The notes below the pieces were generated by a model. The model ran no database searches and was not told where the DNA came from. It worked only from the letters and a program-made list of their open reading frames with translations. The position numbers and the translations under genes are program-made. Positions 6,397 through 13,607 of a stretch of DNA of 20,821 nt are shown here, in pieces (within the stretch, counting starts at the first letter, position 1; each line of letters opens with the position of its first letter). Origin of the DNA: Chloroflexota bacterium (GTDB lineage Bacteria > Chloroflexota > UBA4733); NCBI GenBank assembly GCA_023489405.1, contig JAMDCW010000003.1:1-20821 (forward strand), written 5' to 3'.

Positions 6397-7259
6397 TGCG
6401 CGTCTGTGGAGTCATCGGTCAATCCCTGAAGCATTCTATCTCAGCAGCTTTTCAGCAGGCAGCGTTCGACGCTCTTGGCCTCGATGTGCGATACCATGCT
6501 TGGGAACTGTCCCCGGAAGCTATCCCCAGCCACCTCGCACGCCTCCGTCAAGTAGATGCCCTAGGGGCTAACGTCACCATCCCTTATAAACTGGCAGTGC
6601 TAGATTTCATCGACGAACGCGATCCTCTCGTTGAACGCGTCGGTGCAGCCAATACCCTTGTCAACAACCAAGGACGTCTCGCCGCTTATAACACCGATGT
6701 CGGTGGTTTCCTCCAAGCATTACGCCAGGATCTCCATGCCGATCCCTCAGGCCAACACGCCCTAGTGCTCGGTGCGGGGGGCGCTGCCCATGCAGTCGCT
6801 ATCGCCCTGCTCGATTCCGGCGCCGCCACACTCACCCTCGCATCGCGTACGTTCGAACGCGCCAAGGCACTGGTCCAAATGCTCAACAGCGAGTCACGCG
6901 TCATCGCTATCCCCTGGGATCTCGAGAGTCTCCAATCGGCCGTAGGGAGGGCTTCCATGATCGTCAATACCACGCCGCTGGGGATGCTCGGCCCACTTCA
7001 AGAGGAAACACCGCTACCCCATATCCACCTACCTGCCAGAATCCTCGTCTTCGACCTCGTCGCCAACCCCTTAAAGACACGACTCATGCGGGAGGCGACA
7101 GCCCAAGGGGCTCGCGCTATCGGCGGCCTGCCAATGCTGATTTACCAAGGCGCTCAATCATTCGAGCTCTGGACAGGGAACACTGCGCCGCTCACGGTCA
7201 TGTTCGAGGCCGCAGCAGCACAGATGCAAGCTTCTAGCCCATCGAAGGGCGGTATCTAA
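6393..7259 (+). CDS. aroE: Shikimate dehydrogenase (NADP+)
   Basis: The 288-residue cytoplasmic enzyme reduces 3-dehydroshikimate to shikimate with NADPH. The substrate site is visible as GQSLKHSIS (9-17), NVTIPYK with the catalytic Lys66, N87 in AANTLV, and NTDVGGF with the catalytic Asp102. A nucleotide loop GAGGAAHA (127-134) follows. The NVTIPHK motif has Tyr for His, and the usual Pro after HSxS is Ala; both look tolerable. The start is ATG 6393 or the adjacent ATG 6396; the first overlaps the upstream stop by 4 bases. It works in the pathway that supplies the chorismate used by pheA. Confidence 0.95.
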   Translation: MMRVCGVIGQSLKHSISAAFQQAAFDALGLDVRYHAWELSPEAIPSHLARLRQVDALGANVTIPYKLAVLDFIDERDPLVERVGAANTLVNNQGRLAAYNTDVGGFLQALRQDLHADPSGQHALVLGAGGAAHAVAIALLDSGAATLTLASRTFERAKALVQMLNSESRVIAIPWDLESLQSAVGRASMIVNTTPLGMLGPLQEETPLPHIHLPARILVFDLVANPLKTRLMREATAQGARAIGGLPMLIYQGAQSFELWTGNTAPLTVMFEAAAAQMQASSPSKGGI

Positions 7260-7305
7260 AAAAGCCCGTTCACCATCAACGACCCGGCAACGCGATCACC
7301 GCCGG
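7256..7305. terminator. Weak candidate terminator between convergent aroE and metallo-hydrolase
   Basis: CCGGC (7284-7288) and GCCGG (7301-7305) can pair around a 12-base loop, and a run of six T lies beyond it on the minus strand (7262-7257). Stem and tract are not adjacent, so this is only suggestive. Confidence 0.25.
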
Positions 7306-7306
7306 T

Positions 7307-8146
7307 TCAAAAACGAATGCGTAAACCATCATATGCCGGTTGTACGCGATAAGGGCTCAAAAGCGCGGTTATCTCCTCATGTAATGGGCAAGCGTGATGG
7401 GAAAAATGGTGCGCAAAGTGGCGTGCCCCTGGCGCTAGGAGTCCCCGCCGGCCAAGTTCTTCGTGGTGCCAGCCACATTCTTCGAACGTCATATGCCCAC
7501 CTGGACTCTCCGGAGATGGCAGGGTTCCCATGGTCGCCTCAATTACCACAACATTGAATCGTACACCCCTCTGCTTGAGCTGCCCCAGCGCTTGCCACGT
7601 CTCTTCAAACCACGGACCCGAATCATTAGCCCACAGAAGCGCACGTCCATCACGCTCGATGGCGTAGAAGAGCGGCTCGATACGCATGTCATGGCGAGCG
7701 CGCAACCCCGTCACCGTATATGGCCCAAGCTGGAACATTTCAAAGGGCTGTACCGCTCGCAACGTCACTCGCTCAGGGGCACCATCACCGTGCAAGGCAT
7801 GTTCTATTTGCTCGATCGTCTTACTCGATCCGCAGAGCTGCCAGTGTGCTGGCTCTGTAGCGGTGAAGCCAGCCCGGCGGAAGGTAAAGGTGCTTTCTAA
7901 GAGATGATCAGCGTGCGCGTGCGTTTGCACTACCCATGCGATGCGATCAAGGTGGAGATTGAAGGTATGTGCCACTCCCAAGAGGTCCGGACCGACATCG
8001 ATCAGCAACTCCCCATCGATGAGCGCAGCAGTACGCCGCCGTAAGTCTGGCCCCCCGCTGACCCGAGCAGCATCACAGTGGTGACAAGAACAAAAAAGCG
8101 CAGGATATCCTTCCGCTGCCGCAGTGCCGAGAAAAAGCAGTTCCAC
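7307..8146 (-). CDS. PhnP/PqqB-like metallo-beta-lactamase-fold hydrolase
   Basis: The 279-residue protein starts at GTG 8146, 7 bases after GAGGGAG. It has the metal-binding THAHADH motif (H76, H78, D80, H81), an ANDSGPW loop carrying a likely ligand Asp, and late His residues (HFAHHFSHH). Near the N-terminus CSCHHC (C19, C21, C24) resembles the extra zinc site of PhnP/PqqB-type enzymes. PhnP cleaves cyclic phosphodiesters, but no phosphonate or PQQ genes lie nearby, so the substrate is open. It faces aroE convergently and follows the glucarate-dehydratase-like gene on the same strand, with its own likely promoter. Confidence 0.82.
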   Translation of the reverse strand: MELLFLGTAAAEGYPALFCSCHHCDAARVSGGPDLRRRTAALIDGELLIDVGPDLLGVAHTFNLHLDRIAWVVQTHAHADHLLESTFTFRRAGFTATEPAHWQLCGSSKTIEQIEHALHGDGAPERVTLRAVQPFEMFQLGPYTVTGLRARHDMRIEPLFYAIERDGRALLWANDSGPWFEETWQALGQLKQRGVRFNVVVIEATMGTLPSPESPGGHMTFEECGWHHEELGRRGLLAPGARHFAHHFSHHACPLHEEITALLSPYRVQPAYDGLRIRF

Positions 8147-8184
8147 CCAATTGCTCCCTCATTGGTCTTCTCAATAACCCCAAC

Positions 8185-8213
8185 ATCCTAATGCTTCCCA
8201 CACGCCTTGCCAA
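8185..8213 (-). promoter_or_regulatory. Candidate sigma-70 promoter for the metallo-hydrolase
   Basis: TTGGCA (8213-8208) and TAGGAT (8190-8185) are 17 bases apart on the minus strand. The predicted start leaves a leader of about 30 bases containing the GAGGGAG ribosome-binding site. The rest of the spacer up to 8358 shows no gene. Confidence 0.5.
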
Positions 8214-8358
8214 CCACCTCCCACAGTTCCCAATAACGCCCTTATCAAAAAACACCATCCTCTATCGCGAGAAGCCCCTGAGAACGCTCTCTCTAGTATC
8301 TTGTAGACATAACTTTTTCACCGTCCACGTCTCATACCTCCACCGATCCCTCCGCGGG

Positions 8359-9597
8359 CTACCATTTCCCACGCCCAGGCTGCCAGCCAGGGATGAAGCG
8401 CGGCATCAGTGTGAGATCATCACGCACCACAGAAGGCCGTTGTGCCGCAATCTCTGCTAATGCCGCCAGACGATCAGGGTCGATAGTCACACCTAAACCC
8501 GGACCTGTCGGCACAGCCAGACAGCCGTCTTCAAAATGGAACGCCTCATTGACGATATCCCAACCCTCTTGCCAGGGATAGTGCGTATCGCTGGCATAGG
8601 TCACGTTTGGTGTCACAGCACCGGCATGCACCATTGCCGCCATAGAGATGCCAAGATGCGTATTCGAATGCTGCGACGTCGCAAGACCAAACGTTGCACA
8701 GATAGTGCCGCACTGGCGAAACGCCCATAACCCACCCCAAGCATGATGATCTGCAAGCACGACACGCGCAGCATCTTTTTTCACACCTTCGACAAACTGG
8801 TCAAAACGCACGAGACACATGTTCGTCGCAGTCGGAATACGCGTGTGGCGCTGAATATCGGCCATCATATCCATCCCCTCCACAGGGTCTTCATAGTACT
8901 CGAGGCCGATATCCTCTAAAGCTGGAATGAGTCGCAATGCCGTTTCACGAGACCAGCCAGCATTCGGATCGATACGCAACTTCACAGCATCACCAAAGTA
9001 CTTGCGCATCAAGCGCAATGCTTCAACTTCTTCATCCGGAGGGATAGCCCCAGCTTTTAGCTTGAACGTAGTGAAACCATACCGCCGGTGAAACTCCTGA
9101 GCTTCAGCGAGAAGTGCTTCTGGAGTCAGTGCTTCTCGCACCCACTCGTACATTCCCACTGCTCCCCATGGCCCTACCCCAGCATACGCCCCGAGCCAGT
9201 CGGGCGGCGTCGCAAATTTTTCGAAGAGGTACGCCGAAAATGGTACACGCTCACGAATAGCGCCACCCAGCACATCGCTCACGCTGCAGTTCGTTGCCTT
9301 GCCTATGAGATCCAGCATCGGCACTTCAAACGCCGCCCACAGGCGAGGCTGTTTGGGGAAAAGCGTACGTAGCTGCTGCCAGTGCCAAGGGCTTAGCCCG
9401 CTGATCTTCGTACTCGCCGCCTCGATCTCCTCCAGCAATCGCCTTCCTCCTGGCATCTCTCCTAGGCCAACGAGACCATCATCGGTGTACATCTGCAGGA
9501 TGACGCGCAAGGCAAATGGCTCATGCACCCCGTTGATGTTCCGCAACGGAGGGTCAGGAACGGCGACGCCTGTAGCTTCCACTCGGCTAATCCGCAT
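8359..9597 (-). CDS. Enolase-superfamily sugar-acid dehydratase, glucarate-dehydratase-like
   Basis: The 412-residue protein has an N-terminal capping domain (about 1-130) and a TIM barrel. The mandelate racemase/glucarate dehydratase residues are all visible: KLK (K179, K181), metal ligands D210 in DPNAGW, E236 in YYEDPVEG and N259 in ATNMC, then D283 in LADHHAWGG and H310/N312 in SQHSNTHLGIS. The last segments, plus THYPWQ, are specific to the glucarate dehydratase group rather than to mandelate racemase or muconate enzymes. The likely reaction is Mg-dependent dehydration of D-glucarate or a related acid to a 2-keto-3-deoxy acid. No transporter or aldolase is in the window. A tartronate-semialdehyde-reductase-like gene nearby supports sugar-acid catabolism. 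Confidence 0.87.
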   Translation of the reverse strand: MRISRVEATGVAVPDPPLRNINGVHEPFALRVILQMYTDDGLVGLGEMPGGRRLLEEIEAASTKISGLSPWHWQQLRTLFPKQPRLWAAFEVPMLDLIGKATNCSVSDVLGGAIRERVPFSAYLFEKFATPPDWLGAYAGVGPWGAVGMYEWVREALTPEALLAEAQEFHRRYGFTTFKLKAGAIPPDEEVEALRLMRKYFGDAVKLRIDPNAGWSRETALRLIPALEDIGLEYYEDPVEGMDMMADIQRHTRIPTATNMCLVRFDQFVEGVKKDAARVVLADHHAWGGLWAFRQCGTICATFGLATSQHSNTHLGISMAAMVHAGAVTPNVTYASDTHYPWQEGWDIVNEAFHFEDGCLAVPTGPGLGVTIDPDRLAALAEIAAQRPSVVRDDLTLMPRFIPGWQPGRGKW

Positions 9598-9676
9598 GCC
9601 GGCTTACCTCTTTCTCCCTAACACCAATCTGTCCTGTGATGGTAGCGTACAGAATAGAGTAGAATGGCACTGCTAT

Positions 9677-10552
9677 TTGGTAAGACAATCGCGCTGGCGC
9701 ATCCTGCGGGCTACTCCCACCCACCTACCAGCGATTACGGCGCTGTATCAGGCCGATGCCTTCCCCCATGCCTGGGGAGACACAAAACGGATAGCCCCGC
9801 TCTTCGAGAGTGCGGAGGTGAGCGGTGGTTTTACACTCGTAGCAATACAGGATGGCCAGACCATCGGTCATCTCGAGCTATCCTTGGAGCATGGCGAGGA
9901 TCAGCTTTCCGGCTTCATCACCGGTCTCGAGGTTCATCACCGTATCCGCCGCCGCGGGGTCGGACGGGGACTCGTCGAAACCGCTATGTCCATTCTTGCT
10001 CGCCAAGGCATCCAGTCTCTACAAGTTTTCCCTGAGGACCACGCTGCGGCCGCCTTTTATACAGCTCTCGGCTTCACTCCCAGCGAGCTGTGCTGGGATC
10101 TGACGATAGATACGACGCAAAGGCTTCCTCAGCTCGCTGCGATAGCTCCCCGGCAATACCCGATGAGCACCTGGCAGCATCAGTTCGATGGCTACCATCA
10201 CTGTGCCGGACAATTCCTCCCCGCACACTACTGTTGGGAGCGCAGTCGACAGGCACGCGCGCTCAATTTTCCTGAAGGAGAAGGCACCGGTGCTTGGATA
10301 CTCGAGGGCGGTGCCCTGCTGATCGTCGATACTCACTTTACACATCTCCTCTTGCCACCTTCATTACATCCGCTCGCTCCTGAAGCCTTCCCTGCCTGGA
10401 TGGCTCTTATCCACTCAGCGCAGGAACGTGGAGCGGCATACCTTCGCACCGTCGTATCCCCGGATGTCGCCACTGCCCTCGGGTGGACACACCCGCAGGT
10501 ATGCCACGGCTACGAATCATGGCAGCGCCTCTCTCGCGGTATCGCACCATAA
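9677..10552 (+). CDS. Two-domain GNAT acetyltransferase
   Basis: The frame is open much further upstream, but that part overlaps the divergent dehydratase gene and is not protein-like. TTG 9677 gives MVRQSRWRILRATPTHLPAI, a normal GNAT beginning, and is the best start; it lacks a clear ribosome-binding site. A possible -10 box TAGAAT (9660-9665) lies just upstream. Residues of about 5-150 form a GNAT domain with the acetyl-CoA loop RRRGVGRGL, followed by PEDHAAAAFYTALGF. The remaining 140 residues (WILEGGALLIVDTHF, GAAYLRTVV, WTHPQVCHGYESW) may be a second, degenerate GNAT fold. The acceptor is unknown. The gene lies 81 bases before the start of the next plus-strand gene. Confidence 0.78.
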   Translation: MVRQSRWRILRATPTHLPAITALYQADAFPHAWGDTKRIAPLFESAEVSGGFTLVAIQDGQTIGHLELSLEHGEDQLSGFITGLEVHHRIRRRGVGRGLVETAMSILARQGIQSLQVFPEDHAAAAFYTALGFTPSELCWDLTIDTTQRLPQLAAIAPRQYPMSTWQHQFDGYHHCAGQFLPAHYCWERSRQARALNFPEGEGTGAWILEGGALLIVDTHFTHLLLPPSLHPLAPEAFPAWMALIHSAQERGAAYLRTVVSPDVATALGWTHPQVCHGYESWQRLSRGIAP

Positions 10553-10633
10553 AGTTCCGGCGAAACGCAAGAAGCTCCCCTTCCACCACAATCTCGCTAC
10601 AATGCGTTAGCGGAAATGAGAAAGGGGAGAATA

Positions 10634-11524
10634 GTGTCTGAGCGCGTCGGCTTCATCGGACTTGGAATTATGGGAAAGCCCATGGCCCGCAACCTGCTAC
10701 GTGCTGGATTTTCACTGACAGTGCACAACCGAAGTCGCGCTGCCGTAGAAGAGCTCGTTGGCGAAGGCGCACAGGCCGCAAATTCTCCCGCAGAAGTGGC
10801 ACGTCTATCAGATGTGATCATCACTATGCTGCCCGATTCGCCAGACGTCACCAGCGTCATCGGTGGCAACGCTGGTGTCTTGGAAGGCGCACATCCCGGC
10901 TCCCTCATCGTCGATATGAGCACCATAGCTCCGCGCGTCGCCCAGGAGCTGGCGGAACGAGCCGCCGCCCGAGGCATGAGCATGCTCGACGCCCCCGTCA
11001 GTGGTGGCGACACCGGGGCCGTTGCCGGCACACTGTCAATCATGGTGGGAGGTGAAGAAAGCGCTTTCGAGCGCGCACTCCCTCTGTTCAAAGCTATGGG
11101 CAAAACCATCGTTCACATTGGTAAGAGTGGCGCTGGCCAGATCGTGAAAGCCTGTAACCAGATAGTAGTCGCACTCACCATCGAGGCAGTGAGTGAAGCG
11201 CTCGTGCTAGGTGCAAAAGCCGGAGTCGATCCGAAGAAGATTTTGCAGGTGCTCGGTGGAGGATTAGCGGCTAATCGAGTCATGGAGCTTCGCGGCCCGA
11301 CAATGATCGAGCACAACTTCACACCTGGGTTTAAAGTACGCCTCCATCACAAAGATCTAGGAATAGCCCTCATCACCGGTAGCCAGCTCGGCGTACCCCT
11401 CCCCGTCACGAGTATAGTGGATCAGTTCCTGACAGCTTTGCTCGCAGATGCTAAAGGAGACCTTGATCACTCCTCTCTGCTCACCATAGTCGAGGGCCTC
11501 GCTCATCATCAGGTCGGCTCATGA
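10634..11524 (+). CDS. Beta-hydroxyacid dehydrogenase, tartronate-semialdehyde-reductase-like
   Basis: GTG 10634 is chosen over ATG 10616 because GGGGAG (10624-10629) precedes it and the Rossmann strand then begins at once (MSERVGFIGLGIMGKPMARN). The 296-residue protein has the GLGIMG dinucleotide loop, the substrate motif DAPVSGGDTGAVAGTLSIM and the catalytic Lys172 in GAGQIVKACNQ. This pattern fits 2-hydroxy-3-oxopropionate (tartronate semialdehyde) reductase better than 3-hydroxyisobutyrate dehydrogenase, though the two are hard to separate by eye. The enzyme reduces tartronate semialdehyde to glycerate, a late step of glucarate or glyoxylate use. It overlaps the next gene by 4 bases. Confidence 0.87.
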   Translation: MSERVGFIGLGIMGKPMARNLLRAGFSLTVHNRSRAAVEELVGEGAQAANSPAEVARLSDVIITMLPDSPDVTSVIGGNAGVLEGAHPGSLIVDMSTIAPRVAQELAERAAARGMSMLDAPVSGGDTGAVAGTLSIMVGGEESAFERALPLFKAMGKTIVHIGKSGAGQIVKACNQIVVALTIEAVSEALVLGAKAGVDPKKILQVLGGGLAANRVMELRGPTMIEHNFTPGFKVRLHHKDLGIALITGSQLGVPLPVTSIVDQFLTALLADAKGDLDHSSLLTIVEGLAHHQVGS

Positions 11525-12468
11525 ACGCCGGGCCCTATAACAAACGCGTAGATGGTCTGCACCTTGACATTGAGCCATTCATCGCCCGAGTGCGAAGGCG
11601 GCAGCAAGCCGGCGGTGAACACTGGCTTACCCGGCTGCCCCTCCTAATTTCTATGCTCGAACAACAATGGCAGATCCGAATCGACCGCCCCTTTCCTACA
11701 GCAAGGTTGCACTACGTCGCTCCTGCCCATCGTGCCGACCAGACATTCGTCGTCAAAATCTTTTTCCCCACAGGGGAGTTTGCCAATGAACGGGCAGCTC
11801 TCCTTCACTATCATGGCGAAGGGGCAATACAGCTCGTTTGCTCCGATGCTGATTGTCAGGCGTTGCTCCTTGAACGCGTCATCCCTGGCACGAGCGCCGT
11901 CACCGTGACCGAAGCTCAGGCTGTCGAAGCATTCCTTACGGTTGCCCCAAAGCTCTGGCACCCGCCAGCCGGCACCTATCGCTATCCCACCGTAGGCGAC
12001 TGGGGCACCGGGCTAGACCAATTTCTGGAACGTGCTGCCCATGAGCCGTGCAATCTCCCACTCCCGCTCATCATCGCGGCACGGGATACCTTCCAACAGC
12101 TCATCGCTAGTACCAGCCAGGTAGTAGTCCTGCACGGCGACTTGCATCATGGCAACATCGCCCGCTCCCAACGCGACTTTTGGCTTGCCATCGACCCAAA
12201 AGGTGTCCTCGGAGACCCCGCGTACGAGTGTGGCGCTTTCCTCCGCAACCCTTCCCGAATTTCTCGCGTTCCAGACTTCAAGCAACGTTTGGCATGGCGC
12301 GTCGAGCAGCTCAGCACTCGCTTACATCTCCCCCAGCAGCGTATCTGGCAGTGGGCCTTCGCCCAAGCAGTGCTCTCGCAGTGGTGGGAGGTGGAAGAAC
12401 GCCCAAAACTTGCTCTTCGAGAAGTTGCTTTCATCACAGCCCTGGCAGAGCGTGCCGAAGTCGTATAG
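11521..12468 (+). CDS. APH(6)/hydroxyurea-kinase-family small-molecule kinase
   Basis: The 315-residue protein has the aminoglycoside-phosphotransferase fold. VVKIFF carries the ATP Lys (K79), and E90 pairs with it in the helix FANERAALL. The catalytic loop is LHGDLHHGN (H205, D207, N212), and AIDPKGVLGDPAYE (223-236) carries the metal-binding Asp225. The DPKGxxGDPAYE form is typical of streptomycin 6-kinase and hydroxyurea kinase relatives. Despite the family name, most chromosomal members have no proven antibiotic substrate. Coupling by ATGA to the dehydrogenase suggests a housekeeping metabolite kinase, and whether it phosphorylates a product of that pathway is speculation. Confidence 0.85.
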   Translation: MNAGPYNKRVDGLHLDIEPFIARVRRRQQAGGEHWLTRLPLLISMLEQQWQIRIDRPFPTARLHYVAPAHRADQTFVVKIFFPTGEFANERAALLHYHGEGAIQLVCSDADCQALLLERVIPGTSAVTVTEAQAVEAFLTVAPKLWHPPAGTYRYPTVGDWGTGLDQFLERAAHEPCNLPLPLIIAARDTFQQLIASTSQVVVLHGDLHHGNIARSQRDFWLAIDPKGVLGDPAYECGAFLRNPSRISRVPDFKQRLAWRVEQLSTRLHLPQQRIWQWAFAQAVLSQWWEVEERPKLALREVAFITALAERAEVV

Positions 12469-12485
12469 ACACAGCACCCCTCCAC

Positions 12486-12517
12486 TAGCTGGCATATCAC
12501 CCAGCTACGCTTCTTTC
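12486..12517. terminator. Hairpin terminator between convergent genes
   Basis: TAGCTGG (12486-12492) and CCAGCTA (12501-12507) form a perfect 7-bp stem with an 8-base loop. On the plus strand it is followed by the pyrimidine-rich CTTCTTTC. It sits between the stop of the kinase gene and the stop of the DUF971 gene, which overlaps the stem, so it may serve both. Confidence 0.5.
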
Positions 12518-12870
12518 GATTCTCGCTGCCGTAGCACTTCACACTCAGAGCAAGGGCACAGTGCTCGGAGCGTTTCAAACGTATAGATTCCTATCTCATG
12601 ACCACTCGCCCATACTGGCTGCAGCGCATATGCTCCTACGAACTCCAATGAGCTCAATTCCTCTTCCTCAGGTGCAAGGTGATCAACAGCGTCGAGTCGC
12701 CCTGGTCTGCCGAATTCTCCCCGGCATTCAGCACAAGGGCAATGCCAGCGAAGGTACGCATAGGAGTAGGTACCACAATGGCCATCTGCCCAGCGAATTT
12801 CTACGGCCTTACTCTGTTTGAGAATGGTGATGCGCTCTGGCTGTATCCGGATTTCCTCCTCTTCTCGCAT
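12505..12870 (-). CDS. DUF971 (GBBH-like N-terminal) protein with two CPCxEC motifs
   Basis: ATG 12870 is 5 bases after GAGGAG; a GTG three bases earlier is too close to that site. The 121-residue protein has the DUF971 layout twice: RWADGHCGTYSYAYLR then CPCAEC (C44, C46, C49), and VWASGHEIGIYTFETLR then CPCSEC (C105, C107, C110). The second copy carries the GxYAL lead of the family. In eukaryotic gamma-butyrobetaine hydroxylase this fold is a small N-terminal metal-binding domain; free bacterial forms have no settled function. Its ATG overlaps the stop of the cyclophilin gene (TGATG), so translation is probably coupled. Confidence 0.85.
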   Translation of the reverse strand: MREEEEIRIQPERITILKQSKAVEIRWADGHCGTYSYAYLRWHCPCAECRGEFGRPGRLDAVDHLAPEEEELSSLEFVGAYALQPVWASGHEIGIYTFETLRALCPCSECEVLRQRESKEA

Positions 12871-13550
12871 CACTGCTCCTCAACAACCACGCGCTTCATA
12901 ACAACCGGCGTAACCGGCTGCGACTGCTGCCCGTCACTCCCCGTCGTGCGTTTCACCTGGGCAATCCGCTTGAGCGTACGAAAACCACTCGTCACCTGAC
13001 CAAAATACGTGTAGAGCGGTTGAAGCTGCTTCGTATCATTAGCAATGCAAATGAAAAACTGGCTTCCATTGGTATTCGGACCGGCATTCGCCATAGCTAC
13101 AGCGCCAAGCGTATAAACAGCAGCGCTCGAAGGAAGCTCATCAGCAAACTCATAGCCAGGTCCCCCAGCCCCATTTCCTTGGGGATCACCACCCTGAATG
13201 ACGAATCCCGGGACGACGCGATGGAACGTCAAGCCATTGTAAAAGCTGTGACACGCAAGGAAGACAAAATTGTTCACCGCACGAGGTGCAATCTTCGGTA
13301 AGAGCTTGATGTCGATCACGCCATATTCCGTCTCGATAATGGCAGTGTAGTGTTGCTTCGAGCTAATCCCCATCGGCGGCGGCTGCGTGAATGTCCGTTG
13401 AGGCGATGCCGGTGGTAGCGTGCCATTGCAAGCAGCTTTTTCAGCACTCGTGTTGACCTTGACTGTCGTCGTTTGGGCCGGACCGCCACAGCTCGTTAGA
13501 ACCGTAAGCACCGCTACTACAAGAAGCCCCCAGCCCCGAGTCAACTGCAT
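12870..13550 (-). CDS. Cyclophilin-type peptidyl-prolyl isomerase, lipoprotein
   Basis: ATG 13550 is chosen because AGGAG lies 7 bases upstream and it puts a proper lipoprotein signal at the very start: MQLTRGWGLLVVAVLTVLTS then C21. ATG 13580 would add ten unneeded residues. After a Thr/Pro-rich linker, the cyclophilin domain (about 68 to the end) shows FHRVVPGFVIQGGDP (109-123), with the catalytic Arg in FHR, and MANAGPNTNGSQFF (153-166). The family speeds cis-trans isomerisation of Xaa-Pro bonds. Anchored outside the membrane, it would help fold exported proteins. Proline-rich surface proteins such as the one at the window start are possible clients, but that is inference. Confidence 0.92.
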   Translation of the reverse strand: MQLTRGWGLLVVAVLTVLTSCGGPAQTTTVKVNTSAEKAACNGTLPPASPQRTFTQPPPMGISSKQHYTAIIETEYGVIDIKLLPKIAPRAVNNFVFLACHSFYNGLTFHRVVPGFVIQGGDPQGNGAGGPGYEFADELPSSAAVYTLGAVAMANAGPNTNGSQFFICIANDTKQLQPLYTYFGQVTSGFRTLKRIAQVKRTTGSDGQQSQPVTPVVMKRVVVEEQ

Positions 13551-13594
13551 ACACACGCTCCTCATCACTCCAACTGCCATCGTGCCGTTCTGGT

Positions 13595-13600
13595 TACACT
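13595..13600 (+). promoter_or_regulatory. -10 box of a probable leaderless transcript (D-Ala-D-Ala carboxypeptidase)
   Basis: TACACT ends 7 bases before the ATG at 13608, so transcription would begin at or one base before the start codon. The 7 intervening bases (AGAAAAC) hold no ribosome-binding site. No good -35 box is visible. Confidence 0.4.
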
Positions 13601-13607
13601 AGAAAAC

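Noticed and set aside
8230..8358. Terminator after the dehydratase gene
   Set aside because: Only short imperfect stems are present and none is followed directly by a T-run.
9299..9676. N-terminal extension of the GNAT frame
   Set aside because: It overlaps the divergent dehydratase gene by about 300 bases, and the translated part does not resemble GNAT sequence before the TTG at 9677.
9664..10035. ATG-initiated frame at the start of the GNAT gene
   Set aside because: It is out of frame with the GNAT domain and its product has no motif. A frameshift joining the two is possible but not needed.
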